The notes under the pieces were generated by a model, which had not been told where the DNA came from, did no database searches, and saw nothing but the letters and a program-made list of their open reading frames with translations. Shown in pieces: positions 16,597 to 24,409 of a DNA stretch of 35,488 nucleotides. Made by a program: the position numbers and the translations under genes. Origin of the DNA: CAZSVE01 sp964610175 (GTDB lineage Bacteria > Pseudomonadota > Gammaproteobacteria > HK1); contig CAZSVE010000027.1 of assembly GCA_964610175.1 (NCBI GenBank), positions 1-35,488 on the forward strand, written 5' to 3'. How positions within the stretch are numbered: position 1 is the first letter of the stretch; each line of letters opens with the position of its first letter.

Positions 16597-17541
16597 GTGG
16601 AAATTCATATAGATGCACCATCCGTGAATCATCCTGCCGAATTCGGCAAAGTGGCCGTTGTATTTGGCGGTGTTTCAGCAGAGCGGGTTATCTCCCTAGA
16701 GAGTGGCCAAGCGGTACTGGATGCATTGCACCGCAAAAATGTGGATGCTTATGGTCTTGACGCTGGAGAAGACGTGTTGGTACGGCTTATGCGAGACTGC
16801 TACGATCGAGTATTTGTGGTTCTACATGGTCGTGGAGGTGAAGATGGTACGCTACAGGGAGTATTGGAAACCATAGGAATACCATATACCGGTAGTGGGA
16901 TATTAGGCTCGGCACTTAGTATGGATAAGGCCCGCACCAAATATCTTTGGCAAGCGGCCGGCATTCCAACACCACCATTTCGGGTAGTGAGATCGGAAAG
17001 TGAACTGATATACGCAGCAAAAGAATTAGGGTTGCCGGTAATCGTCAAACCCATCCATGAAGGATCTAGCATTGGCATAAGTAAGATTACTAATTTATGG
17101 AATTTGGATGAGGCTTGGTTTCGTGCAACACATTACGATTCTTTAGTGCTTGTAGAGCGATGGATCGATGGTATGGAATATACTGCTTCGATCCTCAAGC
17201 AGAATGTTTTTCCTTTGATTAGGTTAGAAACGCCACGGATCTTTTATGATTTTGAGGCAAAATATAGCCCTAATGTAGGAACTCAATATTACTGTCCATG
17301 TGGACTTAGCGCTCATCAAGAAGAATTTCTTAGGAATATTGCATTACGTGCCTTCGAGATACTGGGTGGACATGGCTGGGGACGTGTAGATTTCCTTTGC
17401 GATGCATCAGGAGAACCTTGGTTCATTGAGATAAATACCGTACCTGGTATGACCGATCGTTCGCTGGTACCCATGGCTGCACGATCTGTGGGGATAAGTT
17501 TTGATCAGCTCGTGTGGCAAATATTGGAAACGAGTCTCTGA
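16597..17541 (+). CDS. ddl: D-alanine-D-alanine ligase
   Basis: An ATP-grasp enzyme of 314 residues that makes D-Ala-D-Ala for MurF. Motifs: VVFGGVSAERVISLESG near residue 24, VLHGRGGEDGTLQGVLE, YTGSGILGSALSMDK, the ATP-grasp lysine and glycine loop VIVKPIHEGSSIGISK, GWGRVDFLCD and the metal-binding FIEINTVPGMTDRSLVPM. It is of the DdlB type, as usual next to ftsQ. The GTG start is preferred because it yields the expected short lead. No strong Shine-Dalgarno sequence is seen (AAGGGAAT lies 11 nt upstream). Confidence 0.96.
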   Translation: MEIHIDAPSVNHPAEFGKVAVVFGGVSAERVISLESGQAVLDALHRKNVDAYGLDAGEDVLVRLMRDCYDRVFVVLHGRGGEDGTLQGVLETIGIPYTGSGILGSALSMDKARTKYLWQAAGIPTPPFRVVRSESELIYAAKELGLPVIVKPIHEGSSIGISKITNLWNLDEAWFRATHYDSLVLVERWIDGMEYTASILKQNVFPLIRLETPRIFYDFEAKYSPNVGTQYYCPCGLSAHQEEFLRNIALRAFEILGGHGWGRVDFLCDASGEPWFIEINTVPGMTDRSLVPMAARSVGISFDQLVWQILETSL

Positions 17542-17627
17542 TTTCATAACTCAAGCGCGTTGTTGTTGCTTATATTTTTGAAATCAGGTCTGTAGTGGAT
17601 ATCAAAATTTAAGGTTTTAGGGGAAAG

Positions 17628-18410
17628 GTGCTGTTTATTAAGCAGCAAATCTGGATATTAACTTCGGTACTAGGGATGGCTATTTTTGGCATATGGATTT
17701 ATGCAACGCCTGCTTTTCCTCGCGTACCGATTAACCACATACGCGTGGTCGGTGAACTCCGCGAGGTCACGGAAGCTTCTCTCCGGCAGGCTATATCTAC
17801 CCATTTAGCAAAAGGTTTTTTGAGTATTGATGTGGCGGCAGTGCGGGAAGATATACTGAAACTTCCGTGGTTAAAATCCGTATCGGTGCACCGGGATTGG
17901 CCGAAAAGCTTGCGTATTGCTGTAGCTGAACATAAGGCTGAAGCGCGTTGGTACAATGGTGGACTTTTGGCAACCGACGGCACACTGTTTCAGCCACCTC
18001 TCGACAGTTATCCTGCGAATTTGCCAACTCTTAAGGGAACGCCGGGGATACATGCCGAAATGCTTCGACAATATCGGGATTTGCGCCTAGCATTACAACC
18101 GATAAAGCAAAAAATTCGGCAATTTACCCGAACAGAACGCCCAATATGGCAAATCGAGTTAGACGGTGGATTGCTTATTGTTCTTGGAGATCAAAACTCC
18201 ATTGCTGTCGTCAAACAATTTGCGAGAACGGCTGCCGCTGTATTTGGAGAGCGAATTAATGATGTGTTAAGAGTGGACTTACGTTACGCAAACGGGTTTT
18301 CGGTGCGTTGGCGACTAAGTGTATCTTCGGATATTAGCAAACCAGCTGCCGAAGACCGCAAAGAAACAAATTGGGCTTTTCCTAGAGAAACTTTAGACTT
18401 CATGTTTTAA
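17628..18410 (+). CDS. ftsQ: Cell division protein FtsQ, tail supplied by a repeat
   Basis: A bitopic divisome protein bridging early and late division proteins. A membrane helix is at about residues 7-23, followed by the POTRA domain (INHIRVVGELREVTEASLRQ near 36-55, KGFLSIDVAAVREDILKLPW) and the beta domain, which ends in RVDLRYANGFSVRW. GTG start with AGGGGAAAG just upstream. It has 260 residues against 276 in E. coli. The last five codons and the TAA come from palindromic element copy B: the shared 128 bp start at 18394, inside the gene. The conserved core ends before that, so function is probably kept. Confidence 0.93.
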   Translation: MLFIKQQIWILTSVLGMAIFGIWIYATPAFPRVPINHIRVVGELREVTEASLRQAISTHLAKGFLSIDVAAVREDILKLPWLKSVSVHRDWPKSLRIAVAEHKAEARWYNGGLLATDGTLFQPPLDSYPANLPTLKGTPGIHAEMLRQYRDLRLALQPIKQKIRQFTRTERPIWQIELDGGLLIVLGDQNSIAVVKQFARTAAAVFGERINDVLRVDLRYANGFSVRWRLSVSSDISKPAAEDRKETNWAFPRETLDFMF

Positions 18411-18521
18411 CTTGCTGCGTAACTTAAAAGTGTTAAAACACAAAGTCTGATGTTTTAGACAAGAACTGTGCCAGAAAATTTCCTTTCTGGCACAGTTACT
18501 TGCAAGTTAAAACATATCAGT
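18394..18521 (+). repeat. Palindromic element R1, copy B
   Basis: All 128 bp are identical to the reverse complement of 30222-30349. The core is bounded by 14-bp terminal inverted repeats, ATGTTTTAACTTGC (from 18402) and GCAAGTTAAAACAT (ending 18515). Inside is a second hairpin with 14-bp arms, AACTGTGCCAGAAA and TTTCTGGCACAGTT. No coding capacity; the structure is MITE-like. It supplies the ftsQ stop and lies between ftsQ and ftsA, where it could affect ftsA-ftsZ expression. Confidence 0.9.
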
Positions 18522-18661
18522 CCGTTACCCGTGAAATCTTGAGCAGAAATGTCGAAGAAATTTTAGAGAAAGTAAAATACACTTTTATAATCATAAAGAT
18601 ATAGGCGTTTTTCAAAACTCCAACTTTTTTCACTTCTTGGTTCCGGCTATGCCGGGTTGGG
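18522..18661 (+). repeat. Repeats R3 (copy 2) and R4 (copy 2) before ftsA
   Basis: 18522-18596 matches R3 at 12540-12612 in block order. 18637-18661 is an exact copy of the 25-nt R4 at 16489-16513, with the CCGGCTATGCCGG palindrome. ftsQ and ftsA normally overlap or abut; here about 300 bp of repeats separate them. Confidence 0.65.
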
Positions 18662-18712
18662 TGTACCCCGAGTGGATTTACACGATAACTTAAGGAACTA
18701 AAGGTAGTCGCG

Positions 18713-19945
18713 GTGAAGAAATCAGATAAAAAGCTGATCGTTGGCCTGGATATCGGGACATCAAAGGTAGTGACCATCGTCGGAGAAATTGCAGCAGACA
18801 ACGAAATCGAGATTGTTGGAATTGGCTATCACCCATCTCGTGGACTCAAGAAAGGGGTGGTAGTAAATATCGAGTCAACAGTTCAATCTATTCAGCGAGC
18901 AGTAGAAGAAGCAGAACTGATGGCAGGTTGCCAAATACAATCCGCTTATGCCGGTATTGCAGGAAGCCATGTTAGAAGCCTTAATTCCCATGGAATCGTT
19001 GCTATCCGAGACAAAGAGGTAGTAGCAGGAGACGTAGATCGGGTTATTGATGCTGCACGAGCAGTTGCTATTTCCGCTGACCAGAAAATTCTGCACATCC
19101 TTCCGCAGGAATTCATCATCGATCATCAGGAAGGAATCAGAGAACCTATTGGTATGTCTGGCGTTCGGCTGGAGGCACGGGTTCATATGGTTACAGGAGC
19201 TGTAAGTGCAGCGCAAAACATCGTTAAATGCGTGCGTCGATGTGGTCTGGAGGTAGATGACATCATCCTTGAACAATTGGCTTCAAGCGAAGCCGTACTC
19301 ACTGAGGATGAAAAAGATCTGGGTGTATGTCTAGTAGATATTGGTGGCGGGACTGCAGACATGGCGGTCTTTACTGGAGGCGCGATTCGGCATACCGCAG
19401 TCATTCCTATTGCCGGAGATCAGGTAACCAACGACATCGCAGTTGCTTTGCGAACACCAACCCAATTTGCCGAAGATCTCAAGATCAAATATGCATGTGC
19501 ACTGGCACAATTGGCAAGCCCCGAAGAAACCATTGAGGTACCAAGTATTGGTGATCGTCCCTCCAGGCGGCTTGCGCGACAAACCTTGGCCGAGGTAGTA
19601 GAGCCGCGTTATGAAGAATTATTTACCCTAATCCAAACAGAGATACGGCGCAGTGGTTTTGAGACTATGATCGCGGGTGGGGTTGTATTGACAGGTGGCA
19701 GCTCGAAAATGGAGGGATTGGTAGAGCTTGCCGAAGAAGTCTTTCATATGCCTGTACGGCTAGGAGTTCCCCAATCAATATCCGGGCTTGTGGATGTAGT
19801 GAGAAATCCGATTTATTCAACGGGAGTTGGGTTGCTATTGTTTGGGCATAAGAATGTTGTCGAGCATTATCCGGATGCGAGAATGCATGGGGGAATCAAG
19901 GGGATTTTCGATCGAATGAAAAGCTGGTTTCAAGGAAATTTTTAA
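18713..19945 (+). CDS. ftsA: Cell division protein FtsA
   Basis: An actin-like ATPase that tethers FtsZ to the membrane and recruits later divisome proteins. It has 410 residues. Phosphate 1 loop GLDIGTSKV is at 11-19 and phosphate 2 loop DIGGGTADMAVF at 209-220. The SHS2/1C insert lies between (PSRGLKKGVVVNIES onward). TLAEVVEPRYEEL and VLTGGSSKMEGL (adenosine motif) follow. The C-terminus, IFDRMKSWFQGNF, is the expected amphipathic membrane-targeting helix. GTG start with AAAGG about 10 nt upstream. Confidence 0.97.
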   Translation: MKKSDKKLIVGLDIGTSKVVTIVGEIAADNEIEIVGIGYHPSRGLKKGVVVNIESTVQSIQRAVEEAELMAGCQIQSAYAGIAGSHVRSLNSHGIVAIRDKEVVAGDVDRVIDAARAVAISADQKILHILPQEFIIDHQEGIREPIGMSGVRLEARVHMVTGAVSAAQNIVKCVRRCGLEVDDIILEQLASSEAVLTEDEKDLGVCLVDIGGGTADMAVFTGGAIRHTAVIPIAGDQVTNDIAVALRTPTQFAEDLKIKYACALAQLASPEETIEVPSIGDRPSRRLARQTLAEVVEPRYEELFTLIQTEIRRSGFETMIAGGVVLTGGSSKMEGLVELAEEVFHMPVRLGVPQSISGLVDVVRNPIYSTGVGLLLFGHKNVVEHYPDARMHGGIKGIFDRMKSWFQGNF

Positions 19946-19992
19946 GAACGAATTTCAAATTGTTTACTTCAGATTGTTGGGGAGAGAAACAG

Positions 19993-21153
19993 ATGTTTGA
20001 GTTGATGGATGCTTACAGCGAAAACACAGCTGTAATTAAAGTAATTGGCCTTGGCGGCGGCGGCGGAAATGCTTTAGAGCATATGCTGGATGCTTCTGTA
20101 GAAGGTGTGGAATTCGTGTGTGCCAATACTGATGCTCAGGCCCTCAAAAAATCGTCTGCACGATCACTGCTTCAACTTGGGGGTACAGTAACGAAAGGCC
20201 TGGGAGCAGGTGCCAATCCAGAGGTAGGTCGTCATGCTGCTTTGGAAGATCGTGATCGAATCGTTGATGTTTTACAAGGGGCGGACATGATTTTCATTAC
20301 TGCAGGAATGGGTGGTGGAACCGGCACAGGTGTAAGTCCTGTTGTAGCCGAACTTGCCAAGGAGATGGGGATACTTACTGTGGCCGTGGTAACTAAACCT
20401 TTCCCTTTCGAACTCAAACGGCGTATGAAAATCGCAGAGGAGGGTATTGAGGAGTTGGCTCAGCATGTGGATTCCTTAATTACGGTACCGAATGAAAAGT
20501 TACTCAAGGTTTTGGGTGGAAACATTACCCTTACTGATGCATTCAGAGCAGCAAATGATGTTTTGCTTGGGGCAGTTCAAGGGATTGCAGAACTGATCAC
20601 ACGTCCCGGCATGATTAATGTAGATTTTGCTGATGTGCGTACCGTAATGTCAGAAAAAGGGCGCGCCATGATGGGTTCCGGTAGATCTAGTGGAGAAGGA
20701 CGAGCCCGGACCGCTGCTGAAGCAGCTATTGCTTGTCCCCTATTGGATGATGTTGATTTGCGGGGAGCACGAGGGATCTTAGTTAATATCACCGCAGGCC
20801 CGGATCTAGGTATGGAAGAGTTCGCAGCTGTTGGTGAGGCAATTGGGGATTTCGCATCAGAAAATGCCCTGGTTGTTATCGGTACCGTGTTAGATGAAAT
20901 GGTGGGCGATGAACTGCGGGTTACAGTAGTAGCCACCGGTTTAGGTGATGTAGGAGGGGTACATGCCGATCGAGAAATGCGTCTGGTTACACCATCATCC
21001 AACAATACTGGAGAGGTGGATTATAAACGGCTTGACATGCCTACAATCATGCGAAACCAAACGGGGGGAAGAGGAAATTCTACTTCCAATCCGATAGATG
21101 AAGATCCAGCTTATTTAGATATTCCTGCATTTCTTCGACGGCAAGCGGATTAA
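19993..21153 (+). CDS. ftsZ: Cell division GTPase FtsZ
   Basis: The tubulin homologue that forms the Z ring. It has 386 residues from ATG 19993, preceded by GGGGAGAG. The frame is open to an upstream ATG at 19960, but MFELMD matches the family start. Nucleotide-binding motifs: GLGGGGGNA (19-27) and the tubulin signature GGGTGTG at 107-113. The T7 synergy loop NVDFADV is near 209-215. A short variable linker follows, then the conserved C-terminal peptide YLDIPAFLRRQAD, which binds FtsA and ZipA-type partners. Neither lpxC nor secM follows. Confidence 0.98.
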   Translation: MFELMDAYSENTAVIKVIGLGGGGGNALEHMLDASVEGVEFVCANTDAQALKKSSARSLLQLGGTVTKGLGAGANPEVGRHAALEDRDRIVDVLQGADMIFITAGMGGGTGTGVSPVVAELAKEMGILTVAVVTKPFPFELKRRMKIAEEGIEELAQHVDSLITVPNEKLLKVLGGNITLTDAFRAANDVLLGAVQGIAELITRPGMINVDFADVRTVMSEKGRAMMGSGRSSGEGRARTAAEAAIACPLLDDVDLRGARGILVNITAGPDLGMEEFAAVGEAIGDFASENALVVIGTVLDEMVGDELRVTVVATGLGDVGGVHADREMRLVTPSSNNTGEVDYKRLDMPTIMRNQTGGRGNSTSNPIDEDPAYLDIPAFLRRQAD

Positions 21154-21554
21154 TTCAAAGCTGAAGTCAACCCCAACTTTTGGACAGGTTTCGAGAGAAA
21201 ATAAGCCTTGATTAGGGCGTCAAAGGCAAAAATAAATAGTCGTTGAAAGAAACTTGAACTCGCTCCCATGTTTTTCACGGCAACCTGTGAGTAAAGAGTA
21301 AATCCGTAAAGACAACTCGTAGGCAACAGGGACGTTGCCTACGGGCTATCTTTACTTTCTTGAACAAATCTCCACGCTTTGCTCACAGACTATCCGTACA
21401 ACTCGATCTTACGCCTCTCAAACCGGTGTTTGTCAACAAAGTTGTCCGGTAATGTTCGTGATGATTTACAAACGTTTTACTCTCTGGCGCGAATCTCCTT
21501 GGGGGAATTAAGCCAAACCTCATTGACCGAGCTCCGGTTTCTAGTCTCACTTGA
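21154..21554. other. Region after ftsZ with a strong bipartite hairpin
   Basis: No gene seen. GTAAAGA (21306-21312), CGTAGGCAAC (21318-21327), GTTGCCTACG (21334-21343) and TCTTTAC (21349-21355) form a nested 10+7 bp stem with symmetric 5-nt internal loops. A T-rich run follows, so this may end dcw transcription. AACCCCAACTTTTGGACAGG near 21170 resembles an IS3-type terminus and may mark the outer edge of the decayed element that follows. Confidence 0.5.
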
Positions 21555-22963
21555 TCAGCGCCGAGGATTCCTTGCCTTGGTGGCCTCGTATAGTCTTTGC
21601 CTTTTGTCTAACAAGGCTGCGTCTTCGCCTCTATGGCATTTGGCGTTGTTCTGGTGTGACATATCGAATAGCACTGTGGTAATGCTTTTCGTTGTATCAC
21701 CACACGAATTCATGCACCCATTTGCGAGCCTGTTCAACACTCTCGAAGGGGCCTCCCGGATAGGCCGAGTAGTATTTCAGGGTGCGGAACAGACTTTCCG
21801 AGTAGAGGTTATCGTCACTGACAGAGGGCAGACTGAATGAGGGAACAACATCCAATCGCTGCAAAGTGGCCAGCATAGTGGCACTCTTCATGGGACTACC
21901 ATTGTCGGAGTGCAAAACCAACTCCTCTCGATGGATTCCCTCCGTCAAACATCCCTTACGAATCGGTTCACCGGCATATTCAGCGTTCTCTCGTTCATGC
22001 ACCTCCCAGCCGACGGGCTTGCGACTATAAATATCCTCGACCATGTAGAGATAGTAAAAGCTCCCACGTATTGCCGAAACAAGGGAAGTGATGTCCCAGC
22101 TCTATATCTCATTAGGAGCCTTGGCCTTTTATATCCCTTGGGTTTTATCATCGCCCTGGGGGCTCTGGCCCAACCTCTTCGATAGCGGAGAACTCTGATA
22201 TTCTTCTTGATTGCAAACCTCGATAATCCGATCCTTTTCCTCCTCTGTCAGTCTGTTGGCGGGCAAACGTGCACAAGCGGCCTCTTTACGTCGCTCTTTT
22301 CGTTATCAGCTTTCCGCTGCTTCTTCCAGCGACGCGCGGTGCGCTCGTCAATCTCCAAAACCTCACAGGTTTTCCTCTCACTAGCTCCCGCATTAACCGC
22401 CTCCCCGACCGGCTCAAGTGCCATTCGACAATCCCAGGGCTTAGTCATCCTTCCCTTCCTTTCCCCCCAAATGATCCGGGCTTTTTTTTCCAACATCAGC
22501 AGCGCTGCTGTCTTAGGTGCTTTATCCTTGCCCCTCGACTCCTTCTGAAACTCACAGAGCTTCTTCTTATCCCTCTCGCTATTCCTGCCTTTGTGCACGG
22601 GTGAGCAAGGAACCCGATTCTGCACCTGCGGTAGTCAGGTTATTTCCAACGCTCTATTTGTCCAACAAACAATCCGTTCTTTCGACATTTCCTGTTGATT
22701 CAATCCCGCTGTCTCAGTTAATACCAGCAGCTTCCCTCCCCATCCCAGTTCTCCGGCTTCGGTTGTTTTCCTCCATCGCTTTCTCCAATATCTCCATCCC
22801 TGTTCTTCCAGCTATATAGCGTATTTTCCGATATACCTGTAGCTCGATGGATCTCAGCAACGCTTTTGCCACTCGGTGACATCATCTCCCCGACAATCTT
22901 CCCTTTATACTCTTCACTATAATGGGCTATTTTCTTTTCACTTACCGCCCCCCCTTTTACCAA
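21555..22963 (-). mobile_element. Decayed IS3-family element (orfA and orfB remnants)
   Basis: Read on the minus strand, orfA begins near 22963 with YSEEYKGKIVGEMMSPSGKS and a helix-turn-helix (AEIHRATGISENTLYSWKNR). It breaks and resumes with the coiled LTAALLMLEKKARIIWG-like end near 22450. orfB starts MTKPWDCRMALEPVGEAV, breaks several times, then shows the DDE integrase core: YMVEDIYSRKPVGWEVHE, LHSDNGSPMKSATM and SESLFRTLKY. It ends near HRGEDAALLDKRQRLYEATK. Several frameshifts and stops mean no active transposase. The order and motifs match IS3-family elements with a two-frame transposase. Confidence 0.85.
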
Positions 22964-22973
22964 ATTTGCTTTT

Positions 22974-23230
22974 TTACTTTACCGGGCAACTATCCTGACA
23001 CAGGGGGGAGAAACCGACATGCCTCAAATGACGTACAACCACCCAATGACTGCGCGGTCTTTCCTGATTGTAAAATCGGAAGTATTCATCCAACCTTTCC
23101 TCCAGTTCCAAAACACTATCATGATCCTTATGGTTTCGTACTTTACTGTTTGCCGAAGCCATTCCACAGACTGAACTGCTTCAGCCCAAACACGACTGTC
23201 CATACTAACGATTGGACTCTTCCCTTGCAT
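22974..23230 (-). pseudogene. Second IS3-family orfB fragment
   Basis: On the minus strand, pieces in two frames read SPIVSMDSRVWAEAVQSVEW, LRQTVKYE, then KDHDSVLELEERLDEYFRFY, NQERPRS and VGFSPLCQDSCPVK. This is the end of an IS3-type integrase (the SMDG...ERLWRTVKYE...FYNQERPHQ pattern) of a different subgroup from the adjacent element, so at least two insertions decayed here. It lacks the first two catalytic aspartates. Confidence 0.7.
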
Positions 23231-23388
23231 CGCAAGCGCACGATCATATTGTTTTTCCGATACCTTACAATAGGCAATCTGCTATCGGTAAACTTACCGA
23301 TTGATGCCTTAGCGATTGATGCCGATCATCAACATTGCTATAGTCGATCTTGTGGTGTATTGAGCTGGAATAGATCCGAGAATGTCAT

Positions 23389-23503
23389 TGATTTGTTTAT
23401 TTCCCGCTCATCTTCGCAAATGAATTAATCTTTATAAAACAAAGGTTTAGCTTTAACTGATGTCAAATCACGCTGCATCGGTTTGAGGCGAAGCTTCACT
23501 ATA
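23389..23503 (+). repeat. Dispersed repeat R2, copy 3
   Basis: Starts TTGATTTGTTTATTTCCCGC, passes through TCATCTTCGCAAATGAAT and TTTAGCTTTAACTGATG, and ends GAGGCGAAGCTTCACTATAG. It has the same block order as copies 1 and 2. Its first 32 bases are identical to the truncated copy at 28905-28936. Confidence 0.8.
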
Positions 23504-24362
23504 GTCCATCGACTTACGATACATGGGCTGGTGGTAGCTAAGCGTTAAGGCAAACACATTGCTAACAACAGCACCCGCTAATATTTCGGGTTATGTTTTT
23601 TGTCGATCGAAGAAGAAGCACTTTTCCCGAACGCAGCTGCGGAAAAAGCGTAGAAACCAAGCATCCTGAAATCGTGGGAAAACGACACAATCGATGATCG
23701 ATCCGGGAAAATATAACTATCGGGATATGTGATGTTGCAACAATATCCGAGAAGCTGTAAAGAAAGCATCTTTCCGTACCCGAGAATTCATGGGCACAGA
23801 AATAAGACAGGATTACAATACGGAATCAGCGATAACATATTGATGTTACATGACATCACAATTAAAAATGGTTACTACAGCACCGGTACGCTTACCATAC
23901 GAAATAATCAGCTGGCACTGTGGGAACTGCTGCGTGTTCAGTGCCACTGAATTCCAAGCCACATCGATAATAATGACTTGTCGACACAATGGCATAACAG
24001 TGTCTTCGCGCACGGGAGCAATTCCGTCACCTTGCTGACGGTTATGAAAATCACATAAAAGTTCCTCTTGATCCCGCCTCGGGAATACCGCCGATAGGAT
24101 TGGTACCGCATCTCCAAAGACATCTCCGGTGCTTCATACAATCTTCATTGTATACCGCACTTTTGCGCACCTTGATCTCAACCCATCGCGATATAGAGAG
24201 ATGCGTTTTAGCATCATCTTAGCGGGTTGTTGCTTCCTTCGTAGAGAAGGTCCGGTATTTTTCCCTCCTATCCATCATAGGGAAACGAAAAGATCTCCCG
24301 AGTTTTTATCCTGATGGAAACGGCTAAACCCCACCCGCGAAAGAGGCAGTAACAAATTTCAC
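23504..24362. other. Long leader region upstream of rne, no gene seen
   Basis: About 860 bp with no convincing coding region. It lies upstream of rne, whose mRNA has a long regulatory leader in E. coli. I could not place a promoter with confidence. Confidence 0.4.
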
Positions 24363-24390
24363 CGCTTAACGTTTCGGAAAACGTTAAGCG
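24363..24390 (+). promoter_or_regulatory. Hairpin in the rne leader
   Basis: CGCTTAACGTTT, loop CGGA, AAACGTTAAGCG: a perfect 12-bp stem, ending just before the AAGGA (24393-24397) that precedes the rne ATG. In E. coli, RNase E represses its own mRNA through leader hairpins. A similar role is inferred here, not shown. Confidence 0.5.
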
Positions 24391-24409
24391 CAAAGGAATC
24401 GATTCAACG

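Noticed and set aside
22922..23428. 168-codon plus-strand frame across the IS remnants
   Set aside because: Pro/Ser/His-rich with no domain; the minus strand carries clear IS3 orfA and orfB text.
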